A stretch of DNA of 14,999 nt, taken from contig CADAHD010000017.1 of assembly GCA_902787595.1 (NCBI GenBank), positions 1 through 14,999 of the forward strand. The letters are read 5' to 3'. Below the pieces are notes generated by a model that worked only from the letters and a program-made list of their open reading frames with translations, made no database searches and had not been told where the DNA came from. This document shows, piece by piece, positions 1 to 7,096 of this stretch (positions within the stretch are counted from its first letter, which is position 1; each line of letters starts with the position of its first letter). The position numbers were made by a program, and so were the translations under genes. This DNA comes from an uncultured Lachnospiraceae bacterium. Lineage in GTDB: Bacteria; Bacillota_A; Clostridia; Lachnospirales; Lachnospiraceae.

Positions 1-1139
1 ATATAACGGTTGGAAAGCACTGCCGCGCTCACCAGCGCATTATCCAGTATCTTTACCCCGTGATATACTTCGTAGCGCTCCTTAAGGCAACGCAATATGG
101 AAATGGTATCCTCTACCGTAGGCTCATCAACCATAACCGGCTGGAAACGCCTCTCCAGGGCAGGATCCTTCTCTATATACTTTCTGTATTCATCCAGGGT
201 GGTGGCGCCTATGCAGTGCAGCTCGCCTCTTGCCAGCATGGGTTTAAGCATGTTGCCTGCATCAAGAGCTCCGTCGGTCTTGCCTGCGCCTACTATGGTA
301 TGCAGCTCATCTATAAAGAGGATTATCTGACCGTCACTCTTCTTTACCTCTTCAAGCACGGCTTTAAGACGCTCCTCAAACTCGCCCCTGTACTTGGCTC
401 CCGCAACCAGAGCACCCATGTCCAGGCCAAAGATCTTCTTATCTTTAAGTCCGCCCGGAACATCGCCGCGCACGATACGCTGCGCCAGGCCTTCTACTAC
501 GGCAGTTTTACCTACACCGGGCTCGCCGATGAGCACGGGGTTGTTCTTGGTCTTTCGTGAAAGTATGCGGATCACGTTTCGTATCTCCGCATCCCTGCCT
601 ATCACGGGATCCAGCTTCTGCTTTCTTGCCTTTTCCACCAGATCCTGACCATATTTTTCCAGTGTATCATAAGTAGCTTCGGGATTATCACTGGTCACCC
701 GCTGGTTGCCCCTTACGGTCTGCAATGCCATCAGGAAACGCTCCCTTGTAAAACCGTATTCGGTAAACAGAGCCTTTATCTCTTTATTGGGATGGGCTAT
801 CATCGCCAGCATCAGGTGCTCTACGGAAACATAGTCATCACCCATGGCCTTTGCCTCATCCTCTGCGCTGATCAGCACTTTATTAAGATCCGGACCGATC
901 CGCAGATCTCCGCCCTGTACCTTCACTCTCTTTTTAAGAGCCTGAACAGCCCTGTCCTTAAAGTGCTCGGTATTGATCTCCATCTTCTCCACCAGTTTAA
1001 GGATAAGAGATTCGTCCAGCCCAAGCAGCGCGTTAAGCAGATGCTCCTGTTCTATCTCCTGATTGCCGTACTCCACGGCCAGCTTTTCGCAGTCATTGAC
1101 TGCCTGTATCGAATTCTGTGTAAATTTCTGAATGTTCAT
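1..1139 (-). CDS. clpB: ATP-dependent disaggregase ClpB, N-terminal part (cut by window edge)
   Basis: The first 379 codons of the Hsp100 disaggregase ClpB, which works with DnaK/DnaJ/GrpE in the cytoplasm to pull apart protein aggregates. Visible parts in order: a Clp N-terminal double-repeat domain (about residues 1-145), a linker with the ClpB-like sequence [13 protein letters not shown] (156-168), then the first AAA+ domain with Walker A GEPGVGKT (205-212), pore-loop KYRGEFEER (249-257), Walker B ILFIDE (273-278) and an arginine-finger region ALERRF (327-332). The coiled-coil M domain and second AAA+ domain lie beyond base 1. The ATG at 1137-1139 follows GGGGAGGTG at good spacing, and the protein aligns to ClpB from its first residues. 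ClpC is less likely because of the N-domain and linker sequence. A CIRCE operator at the promoter agrees with a heat-shock role. The reading frame stays open to the window edge. Confidence 0.96.
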   Translation of the reverse strand, partial: MNIQKFTQNSIQAVNDCEKLAVEYGNQEIEQEHLLNALLGLDESLILKLVEKMEINTEHFKDRAVQALKKRVKVQGGDLRIGPDLNKVLISAEDEAKAMGDDYVSVEHLMLAMIAHPNKEIKALFTEYGFTRERFLMALQTVRGNQRVTSDNPEATYDTLEKYGQDLVEKARKQKLDPVIGRDAEIRNVIRILSRKTKNNPVLIGEPGVGKTAVVEGLAQRIVRGDVPGGLKDKKIFGLDMGALVAGAKYRGEFEERLKAVLEEVKKSDGQIILFIDELHTIVGAGKTDGALDAGNMLKPMLARGELHCIGATTLDEYRKYIEKDPALERRFQPVMVDEPTVEDTISILRCLKERYEVYHGVKILDNALVSAAVLSNRY

Positions 1140-1197
1140 ATACTTCACCTCCCCTTGCATCTGCAACTTATATAAGGCCCAATGCCTTACATTCGTA

Positions 1198-1226
1198 AAT
1201 ATAGCTCGCATTGTTAGCACTGTCAA
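1198..1226 (-). promoter_or_regulatory. Sigma-A promoter of clpB
   Basis: On the minus strand, TTGACA (1221-1226) and TATATT (1198-1203) are separated by exactly 17 bases. The predicted transcription start is near 1191, giving a leader of about 50 bases before the clpB ATG. The -35 box lies inside the CIRCE element, so repressor binding would block polymerase directly. Confidence 0.85.
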
Positions 1227-1240
1227 GAGGTGAGTGCTAA
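1214..1240. promoter_or_regulatory. CIRCE operator (HrcA binding site)
   Basis: TTAGCACTG, nine bases, GAGTGCTAA. The established CIRCE consensus is TTAGCACTC-N9-GAGTGCTAA, so only the ninth base of the left arm differs. The clpB -35 hexamer starts in the last bases of the left arm and runs into the spacer. CIRCE is bound by HrcA, which represses class I heat-shock genes; it is most familiar upstream of groES-groEL and hrcA-grpE-dnaK, and its use here brings clpB into that regulon. Confidence 0.95.
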
Positions 1241-1332
1241 CTCTTTGATCTATTGCTAAAATGCGGGATCCGGTTTCAATATAACTTTTTTGCAGATAAA
1301 TTGAATGAATCTCCAACATCTGCCCAAAGCTG

Positions 1333-1361
1333 TTGATTTCCGTTTTGCTTAGTGTTATCGT
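1333..1361 (+). promoter_or_regulatory. Possible promoter of the two SDR genes
   Basis: TTGATT (1333-1338) and TATCGT (1356-1361) are 17 bases apart, about 50 bases upstream of the start at 1409. The -10 box is a poor match, so this is a best guess within the 1241-1408 gap. The rest of that gap shows AT-rich sequence but no hairpin, riboswitch or small gene that I can recognise. Confidence 0.35.
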
Positions 1362-1408
1362 GCATTCAATGTTAAGCTTTTCCAACACTTTTAAAGGAGG
1401 CAGTTCGA

Positions 1409-2425
1409 ATGAAGATATTGTTTATCGGCGGAACAGGAACCATCAGTATGGCGATCACCAGGCTGCTGGCAGAGAAAGGTGAAGAGCTTTACCTCTTAAA
1501 CCGCGGCAACCGCAACAGCGATCTCCCCGCGAATGTAAAGACCATCATTGCCGATATCAATAACGAAGAAGAAACAGCCGAAAAGCTTAAGGGAATGGAA
1601 TTTGACTGTGTAGGCGAATTCATAGGTTTTGTACCGGAGCAGCTTGAGCGCGATTACCGTCTCTTTAAAGATAAGACAAAGCAGTTTATCTATATAAGCT
1701 CCGCTTCCGCTTATGAAAAACCGCCCAAAGATCATGTGATCACTGAAGAGACTCCGCTGGTAAATCCTTATTGGGAGTATTCCCGCAACAAGATAGCCTG
1801 CGAGAATTATCTCATGGAAAGATATAAAAAAGACTCCTTCCCTGTAACGATAGTCCGTCCCAGTCATACCTATGATGAACGCAGCGTACCTATGGGCGTT
1901 CACGGAAACGGCGGCAGCTGGCAGGTAGTCAAGCGCATTAAAGAAGGCAAGCCCGTTATAATACACGGCGACGGCTCTTCTCTCTGGACCATAACCCACA
2001 ACAGCGATTTTGCCAAGGCTTATGCAGGACTGATCGGCAATCCCGCTGCCATCGGAGAGGCTTTCCAGATAACCACCGACGAAAGCATAAGCTGGAACCG
2101 CATATACAAAGCTGTTGCAGATGAGCTGGGCGTAGAATTAAAGCCCTATTATGTATCCTCTCAGCTGCTGGCCGATATGAGCGACTACGACTTCACCGGC
2201 AGTCTGATCGGCGACAAAGCCAACAGCGTTATCTTCGATAACAGTAAAGTCAAAAAACTGGTACCGGATTTTAAAGCGACGGTATCTGCCGAAGAAGGCA
2301 TAAAGATGACCGTCAGGTATGTACTTGAACATCCCGAATACCAGAATGACGATCCGGAATTCGACAGCTGGTGTGACAAGGTGATCGAGACTCTGGAAAA
2401 TATGAAAAAGACATTCAACAAATAA
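1409..2425 (+). CDS. NAD-dependent epimerase/dehydratase-like protein (extended/atypical SDR)
   Basis: A 338-residue Rossmann-fold oxidoreductase or epimerase-like protein, probably cytoplasmic, substrate unknown. The N-terminus has the beta strand and glycine loop [13 protein letters not shown] (Gly7, Gly8, Gly10), with Ser13 where classical extended SDRs usually have Gly. Acidic or hydrophobic strands follow, then [10 protein letters not shown] (93-102) with the catalytic-type serine and YSRNK (Tyr124 and Lys128) as the YxxxK pair. The GGTGxIS loop is typical of the NAD-dependent epimerase group that includes the CSP41-like and isoflavone-reductase-like proteins. Length fits that group. The start follows AAAGGAGG at good spacing. 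The next SDR gene starts 26 bases downstream, so the two are probably co-transcribed and may act on one pathway, although no further pathway gene is visible. Naming a substrate would be a guess. Confidence 0.85.
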   Translation: MKILFIGGTGTISMAITRLLAEKGEELYLLNRGNRNSDLPANVKTIIADINNEEETAEKLKGMEFDCVGEFIGFVPEQLERDYRLFKDKTKQFIYISSASAYEKPPKDHVITEETPLVNPYWEYSRNKIACENYLMERYKKDSFPVTIVRPSHTYDERSVPMGVHGNGGSWQVVKRIKEGKPVIIHGDGSSLWTITHNSDFAKAYAGLIGNPAAIGEAFQITTDESISWNRIYKAVADELGVELKPYYVSSQLLADMSDYDFTGSLIGDKANSVIFDNSKVKKLVPDFKATVSAEEGIKMTVRYVLEHPEYQNDDPEFDSWCDKVIETLENMKKTFNK

Positions 2426-2451
2426 GATAACTGATATTTCGGAGGGATAAG

Positions 2452-3213
2452 ATGATAGATGTAAAAGGCCGCTGGGCATTGATAACAGGAGCCGCAAGAG
2501 GCATAGGTTACGGAGCCGCCCTTTTTATGGCAAAGCAGGGCTGCAATCTGGTATTGCACGGAAGGACCGCCGCCCACTGCGATAAGGTTCTTTCCGAAGT
2601 AAAGGCTCTGGGCGTAGAGGCATATGCTGTAGGCGCGGAATTTACGGATCCCGCTGCTGTATCAAAGATGCTTGATGAGATCGATGCTCTGGGGCATGAT
2701 ATCGATATCGTTCTGAACAATGCCGGCATACAGGTTGCCTACAGAACCGAATATCTCAAAACTCCGGCTAAGGATTATGAAGACAGCTTTAAGATCAATA
2801 CCATAGCTCCCATGATGATAGTCTACCACTTCCTTCCCAAAATGGAGGCAAGAGGATTCGGCCGCATAGTCAACACTACCAGCGGTATACGTTTGGAGCC
2901 CGAGCAGGCAGGATACTCTGCCAGCAAAGCCGCTCTTGATAAAGTCACGATGGATCTGGCATCAAAGTACAACGGGACCGATGTATGCATAAACATAACC
3001 GATCCCGGCTGGTGCCGCACAGACCTTGGCGGGCCGCACGCTCCCAACGCTCCGGAAAGCTCTCTTCCCGGCGTGGTCGTAGGTGCTTTCATTGACGATA
3101 AAAGATCCGGAAGAAATTTCGCGGCCGGCTTCTTCCACGGATTGACACTTGAAGAAGCTGTCAGGAAAGCTCAAGATGAGATTCCCGTATATACCGGTTC
3201 TATCGGTTTATAA
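2452..3213 (+). CDS. Classical short-chain dehydrogenase/reductase (SDR)
   Basis: A 253-residue NAD(P)H-dependent oxidoreductase of the classical SDR family. Complete motifs are visible: cofactor-binding TGAARGIG (12-19), NNAG (89-92), the catalytic serine in TTSG (Ser144), and YSASK (Tyr155, Lys159). HGRTAAH (36-42) after the second beta strand has an arginine, which would favour NADP(H) over NAD(H); this is an inference. After the active site comes DPGWCRTDLGG, the usual PGxxxT region. Length is standard for the family. The start is preceded by GGAGG at good spacing and lies 26 bases after the previous gene, so this is the second gene of a two-gene operon ended by the terminator at 3239-3270. 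Family annotation such as 3-oxoacyl-ACP reductase would be over-precise; the substrate is unknown. Confidence 0.92.
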   Translation: MIDVKGRWALITGAARGIGYGAALFMAKQGCNLVLHGRTAAHCDKVLSEVKALGVEAYAVGAEFTDPAAVSKMLDEIDALGHDIDIVLNNAGIQVAYRTEYLKTPAKDYEDSFKINTIAPMMIVYHFLPKMEARGFGRIVNTTSGIRLEPEQAGYSASKAALDKVTMDLASKYNGTDVCINITDPGWCRTDLGGPHAPNAPESSLPGVVVGAFIDDKRSGRNFAAGFFHGLTLEEAVRKAQDEIPVYTGSIGL

Positions 3214-3238
3214 GGGTTTTTCATAACTCCCCCTCAAC

Positions 3239-3270
3239 AAAAAGCCTTCCCTTTGCAGGGAAGGTTTTTT
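3239..3270. terminator. Bidirectional intrinsic terminator
   Basis: CCTTCCC (3245-3251) pairs perfectly with GGGAAGG (3258-3264) around a six-base loop. The stem is preceded by AAAAAG and followed by TTTTTT, so both strands give a hairpin with a U-tract. It lies between the convergent SDR operon (ends 3213) and VWA lipoprotein gene (ends 3298) and can stop both. Confidence 0.93.
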
Positions 3271-3297
3271 GTATTATATGCATTTATGCCGTTTATT

Positions 3298-4995
3298 TTA
3301 CAGCTGTACGTTAAAGAGATTACGAAGCTGGTTGACTATGTCATCGCTTCCTGCTTTTATGGTTGCGGCTTCGTTAAGACCCGAAAGCGTTTCCAGCTCA
3401 CCGTTGTCCTTATAATTATAAGCTATTGAGTATACGGGTATGCCAAAACCGCTGATTATGCCTTTGATGCGGCTTAATTCGAAACCTTCATTCTGCTCTC
3501 CGTCCGTAAGGACAAAAAGCATGGGCTTTGCATCGGGTATCTCTGCCATCGCCTTCTCCAGCATATCAACTCCCACCAGTACCGCATCATAGGTCGCGGT
3601 TGAACCGCCGGCGGAAAGCCCTTTTACTTCACCCGAGAAGTATGCCCTCTGTTTATCATCAAACTGCGCAATGGGCAGATTGATCTTTACACGGCTGGAA
3701 TAGCTCACCAGACCTATATAATGCTCGGATCCTATATAAGAAGAGGCGCTTATGAGCGATTCCTTAAGGCTGTTAAGAGGTTCTCCGTCCATCGATCCCG
3801 ATACATCGGCTACGAATACCGCTACCACGGGACGTCCGCCGTTCTTATTCTGTTTCCATATCTTCTGGGCCGAGATGTAATCGGTTCCTGTCATTCCGGG
3901 ATCTTTTGAAACATACTCGTCATGACGGTTAAATCCTTTTTCGGTAGCCAGTCTCTGGTTCTCGCTATTCTTGCAGAAATCGACAAATAATTCTGCGGCT
4001 TCCTTCTCTTCTGCGCTGTCCCAGTCAAAAACATAAACCGGATGATCATGTCTTATGCCTGCAGGTATATATTCATAACCTTTAAGCTCGGGCGTATTTA
4101 CATAGGCCTGTTCCTCCATGACCATGGCATTGACCAGGCCCTTCTTTGCCGAATTTCGGAGCACTGCAGTCGTATAGGCAACGGGAGGTGAATTCTTCTG
4201 GTACTCAAGCAGCGCAGCGCTGGCCTTATCCGAAAGCGGGTCCGAAGGATCAAAGCTTGCGAGCATGGAAGTCAGAATGTTAAGTCCCGTACTGGAAGTA
4301 TAAGGATTGGTATACGCAAAGACTATATCGCCCGCGTTTGCGGCCTTTAGCACATTTCCTACAGTTGCTTCGCCGTATTTGCTTACAAAGTCACTGTATA
4401 CATCCTTGCTTATCAGCAGTCCCGCAGTATTTCCGGCTATCCTGTCTTCGATCTTTTCGATGCCTACGCCGGAAGCTTCCAGCATCATGCCCCAGGCGTA
4501 ATTACTGGGTACAAAGATCTGAGGCTGGTAAATGCCTGCATTTATATAGGTTACTGCTTCACCGGAAGTGATCTTTCTTATTGAAACAGATACGCTGCGG
4601 CCGTTCACGGTATAGCCGCCTTTATTGAAGTTCTTTGCCACAGCTATCAGCCAGTCATCGGGAGCATCTGCGCTGAATTCCGTAGCCGCTGCTATTTCCA
4701 GATCTATCTGGCCCTTCCCCTGCTCCCTTATCGGAAAAGTGTCTATGTCAGCCAGCGCCGCAGTCTCGGAAAGATCATCAAAATAGATATCCATCTGGGG
4801 ATTCTCCGTGGTGCTGACATTGATCTTCTTCATAAGCGAATTCAACTCGGAGCTTGCTTCCTCTTCACTTAAGGTTTCTTCCGCCTCCGTATATACTCCC
4901 GATGCGGTTTTCCCGCATCCCGTGAGCATCGTGGCCGACATGAGCATCACTGCGCTTATGCCCGAAACAAGACGTCTAAGCAAATTTTTTTTCAT
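3298..4995 (-). CDS. Lipoprotein with solute-binding-like domain fused to a von Willebrand A domain
   Basis: A 565-residue predicted surface lipoprotein. Residues 1-27 form a lipoprotein signal peptide: positive MKKNLLRR, a hydrophobic core, and lipobox LTGC (24-27), so Cys27 would be lipidated on the outer face of the membrane. An acidic, Glu/Ser-rich linker (35-55) follows. Residues about 95-365 resemble a periplasmic/extracellular solute-binding fold (for example DDWLIAVAKNFN and FVPSNYAWGM). Residues about 388-565 are a VWA domain with an intact metal-ion site: DVSGS (397-401), Thr in GGST (Thr466) and Asp498 in LTDGE. VWA domains bind ligands or partner proteins through a divalent metal. 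This combined architecture is known in Clostridia but its role is not settled. The ATG overlaps the stop of the upstream gene by four bases and has AAGGAGG, so translation is coupled. It is last in the array. No ABC permease or ATPase is nearby, so classical import is doubtful. Confidence 0.88.
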   Translation of the reverse strand: MKKNLLRRLVSGISAVMLMSATMLTGCGKTASGVYTEAEETLSEEEASSELNSLMKKINVSTTENPQMDIYFDDLSETAALADIDTFPIREQGKGQIDLEIAAATEFSADAPDDWLIAVAKNFNKGGYTVNGRSVSVSIRKITSGEAVTYINAGIYQPQIFVPSNYAWGMMLEASGVGIEKIEDRIAGNTAGLLISKDVYSDFVSKYGEATVGNVLKAANAGDIVFAYTNPYTSSTGLNILTSMLASFDPSDPLSDKASAALLEYQKNSPPVAYTTAVLRNSAKKGLVNAMVMEEQAYVNTPELKGYEYIPAGIRHDHPVYVFDWDSAEEKEAAELFVDFCKNSENQRLATEKGFNRHDEYVSKDPGMTGTDYISAQKIWKQNKNGGRPVVAVFVADVSGSMDGEPLNSLKESLISASSYIGSEHYIGLVSYSSRVKINLPIAQFDDKQRAYFSGEVKGLSAGGSTATYDAVLVGVDMLEKAMAEIPDAKPMLFVLTDGEQNEGFELSRIKGIISGFGIPVYSIAYNYKDNGELETLSGLNEAATIKAGSDDIVNQLRNLFNVQL

Positions 4996-5753
4996 AATAT
5001 ATCCTCCTTGATCGTGGACAATAATGTTGTCCTGTATGATTCCAGCAGACGCGTATCTGTTTTCTCACCCTGTTTGTTCAAAAACTCCGCCATGGCGTAA
5101 ACAAAATCTCTGGTCTGCTCTAAGAGCTTCTTATTCTCTTCCCTGCAGCTTTCAAGCTTTTCCTTTACTTTATCACCGGCATCATCATCCGCTACCGCCA
5201 TAAAGTTGAGCGCGCTCCTTACATTCCTGCAAAGATACTGCTCTACCTGATCCAGTATCTCTCCGGTATCTTTAAGCGCCTCGGCTCCGTTATCATCCAG
5301 CAGCTTATCCAGTCTGGCCTGATAGCTGTCCATCTGCTCCATCTGTTCCACACAGCCGTAAATATTCTCAAATAAAGACGACCATTTTCCTTTTGTCTGA
5401 TCCTCGAGGAGCGCCCTCACTGCCGATGCATCCATCTGTCCGTCGACCGAAAGCTTGGCTCTCTGCCTGCGCACGCTGTATCTGGCCGCTTCCATCTCAT
5501 GATCTACCAGCGCCTGCCGGTCAAGCTCCCGGCGTATGCCTGCGATCCTTGCAATATAATATACTACCGTTCCCCCAAGGCTTGCTATGCATCCGCCGCA
5601 CAAAATATTCCTGATCAGTCTGAAATGCCGGATACCGTTATACATAACGATCTCATCATAATTTAATATCCATCCCAGAAGCACACCCCCCAGGATCAAT
5701 ACAGCAAGGGGCAATATGATATCAAATGCTTTTACTTTAATTTTCCTCTGCAT
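4992..5753 (-). CDS. Two-TM membrane protein with long cytoplasmic helical domain, unknown function
   Basis: I do not recognise this 253-residue protein with certainty. Two hydrophobic segments are visible, about residues 9-30 and 47-68, separated by a short loop. The basic N-terminus (MQRKIKVK) and the IRRELDRQ after the second segment suggest that both ends are inside the cell. Residues about 74-253 are charged and strongly helical, with likely coiled coils around 135-170 and 195-225. The layout (two N-terminal helices then a cytosolic helical body) recalls the XpaC-like proteins that accompany VWA lipoproteins in other Clostridia, but I see no diagnostic motif, so that link is only a hypothesis. 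GAGGAG precedes the ATG. The start lies 17 bases inside the upstream gene and the stop overlaps the VWA gene by four bases, indicating tight co-translation and a probable shared complex. Confidence 0.8.
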   Translation of the reverse strand: MQRKIKVKAFDIILPLAVLILGGVLLGWILNYDEIVMYNGIRHFRLIRNILCGGCIASLGGTVVYYIARIAGIRRELDRQALVDHEMEAARYSVRRQRAKLSVDGQMDASAVRALLEDQTKGKWSSLFENIYGCVEQMEQMDSYQARLDKLLDDNGAEALKDTGEILDQVEQYLCRNVRSALNFMAVADDDAGDKVKEKLESCREENKKLLEQTRDFVYAMAEFLNKQGEKTDTRLLESYRTTLLSTIKEDIL

Positions 5754-6105
5754 GTGATCTCCTCTTTAATTCCTCCAGCGCTGCCTGCGCCTCAGCCTCC
5801 TTAAGAAGCGCCCCCGTCCTGTCTGCATGCTTAAGAGCTTCCGTCACGCCGTCAAGCGCATTCATCTCATTCTTTACCGAAGCTGCAAGCTGCAATGCCG
5901 TCAGGCTTATTTCCGGATACGACCGCGAGACCTCCTCCAGATCCTTTTCCAGCAGCGCTCCTCTTTCCTTAAGCATCTGTGCCTTCACTATCAGCAAAGA
6001 CATCTGCATCTGTTCCCCGGCTTTGATTTTTTTTACCTGCTCAAGAAATGCCGCTATGTCCTCGGACAGCTCCATTGTCCTGGCAGTAAGATGATACTTA
6101 GCCAT
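5737..6105 (-). CDS. Small all-helical cytoplasmic protein, unknown function
   Basis: Not recognised. The protein is 122 residues from the chosen start (MAKYHLTA), has no signal peptide or membrane segment, and is almost entirely helical with heptad-like leucines (for example ALLEKDLEEV) and a Lys/Glu/Ala-rich C-terminal tail. It could be a cytoplasmic partner for the coiled-coil region of the next protein. The frame also contains an ATG at 6121-6123, but that codon lies inside the spacer of a near-consensus promoter and would be transcribed only from upstream. Neither ATG has a properly spaced Shine-Dalgarno sequence: AGGTG sits one base before the chosen ATG. The predicted transcription start coincides with that ATG, so a leaderless mRNA is likely. 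The 3' end overlaps the next gene by 17 bases. Confidence 0.75.
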   Translation of the reverse strand: MAKYHLTARTMELSEDIAAFLEQVKKIKAGEQMQMSLLIVKAQMLKERGALLEKDLEEVSRSYPEISLTALQLAASVKNEMNALDGVTEALKHADRTGALLKEAEAQAALEELKRRSHAEEN

Positions 6106-6111
6106 ACACCT

Positions 6112-6139
6112 ATTATACCACATTTGTCTGCGTGGTCAA
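6112..6139 (-). promoter_or_regulatory. Internal sigma-A promoter giving a probable leaderless transcript
   Basis: On the minus strand, TTGACC (6134-6139) and a perfect TATAAT (6112-6117) are 16 bases apart. Six bases then separate the -10 box from the ATG at 6105-6103, so the predicted transcription start falls on or next to the A of the start codon. The promoter sits between the zinc-ribbon gene (stop 6150) and the small helical gene, and would let the last three genes be expressed without the MATE and zinc-ribbon genes. Confidence 0.72.
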
Positions 6140-6149
6140 AAAACTTATG

Positions 6150-7079
6150 TCAACCTTCTTCCAGTATTGAAAAATAATAATCTGCAACGGAAAGGACTCC
6201 CTCATTTTCCAACGCAGACTGAACTTCAACGCTTAAGCGTTCCCGTTTTTCTATCTTTTTAGTGATCTTTGCTCCCAGCTGGGCCGTTTCATATTCCTCT
6301 GTCCGCAGCATGGTACTGAAATGCTTCGCATCCTTTGATGCCTGTCTGCGGTCATGTATCCACATCAGGACAAGTCCTTTTCTGAAAAGCATTATCAGAC
6401 CCACGGTTAATCCGACAGCCGCTATAAAAGTAACGATATATGCCTCCATAAGCATGGATACCACGAGTATCACAAGCAGCAGGACCGTCATCCCTACCGT
6501 CAGCATCAGCTCTCCGTTATTCTTCTGAAAGCGCTTGTCAGCTCCGTTAAGGAACTCCCTCTGAGCCTCACTGCGCTTCACGCCGCGGTCAACGGATTCC
6601 TGAAGGCCTGCTATCTCCTCATCGATCTCCTTAAGACGTGTCAGCTTGTAAGCAAGTGTTGAAATGCTTTCATTTTCTATGCGCGTACGGATCTCTGCCG
6701 GTATCAGATCCCGCTCCTGTTCGCTCAGCTTAAGCTCACCTCCGGGATGCCGGTAAAACTCCGTTACAGCAATGCCGTACCATGCCTTCCAGTTTCCCGG
6801 ATAATCTTTAGACATCCTCTTAAAAGTATCATACGCATCATCATACTGCTTGAGTTTCAGCTGCATGATACCGTTTTGAAGATAACGCTCCTCGTCAAAG
6901 CCGTTTACAAAGGTGGCATGCTCTATATGGTTATTGTTATTCACAACAGTATAGTACTGCTGCACCGCCTTTTCGACTATATAAGGCGTGCCGCAGAAAG
7001 GACAGATGGCGGCCTCCCTGCTGTCATCCACTTCGAGGATGCCGGCACAGTTGCTGCATATCGCTTTTACAAAAGGCAT
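6150..7079 (-). CDS. Zinc-ribbon membrane protein with TPR-like and coiled-coil segments, unknown function
   Basis: I do not recognise this 309-residue protein as a named family. It begins with a zinc ribbon: CSNC (Cys8, Cys11) and CPFC (Cys26, Cys29), followed by GTPYIVEK, a typical ribbon end. Residues about 60-115 look like one or two TPR-like helical repeats (YLQNGIMQLKLKQYDDAYDTFKRM). A helical, charged stretch (about 140-190) leads to two hydrophobic helices at about 191-211 and 213-233, and a second charged helical tail. The ribbon and tail should therefore both face the cytoplasm, with a hairpin in the membrane. AAGGAGG lies nine bases before the ATG, and the MATE stop is only 17 bases upstream, so it is co-transcribed with MATE. 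Zinc-ribbon/membrane proteins often tether complexes; that role is inferred. Confidence 0.8.
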   Translation of the reverse strand: MPFVKAICSNCAGILEVDDSREAAICPFCGTPYIVEKAVQQYYTVVNNNNHIEHATFVNGFDEERYLQNGIMQLKLKQYDDAYDTFKRMSKDYPGNWKAWYGIAVTEFYRHPGGELKLSEQERDLIPAEIRTRIENESISTLAYKLTRLKEIDEEIAGLQESVDRGVKRSEAQREFLNGADKRFQKNNGELMLTVGMTVLLLVILVVSMLMEAYIVTFIAAVGLTVGLIMLFRKGLVLMWIHDRRQASKDAKHFSTMLRTEEYETAQLGAKITKKIEKRERLSVEVQSALENEGVLSVADYYFSILEEG

Positions 7080-7096
7080 ATCCGTATCCCTCCTTC

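Noticed and set aside
60..560. A 166-codon open frame on the plus strand
   Set aside because: It is antisense to clearly coding clpB, with no ribosome site or recognisable protein pattern. The same holds for other opposite-strand frames, such as 792-1175, 1496-1999, 6747-7340, 9941-10414 and 10305-10781.
6106..6123. An upstream ATG for the small helical protein
   Set aside because: It lies in the spacer of a near-consensus promoter and lacks a Shine-Dalgarno sequence; it could be used only on read-through mRNA.
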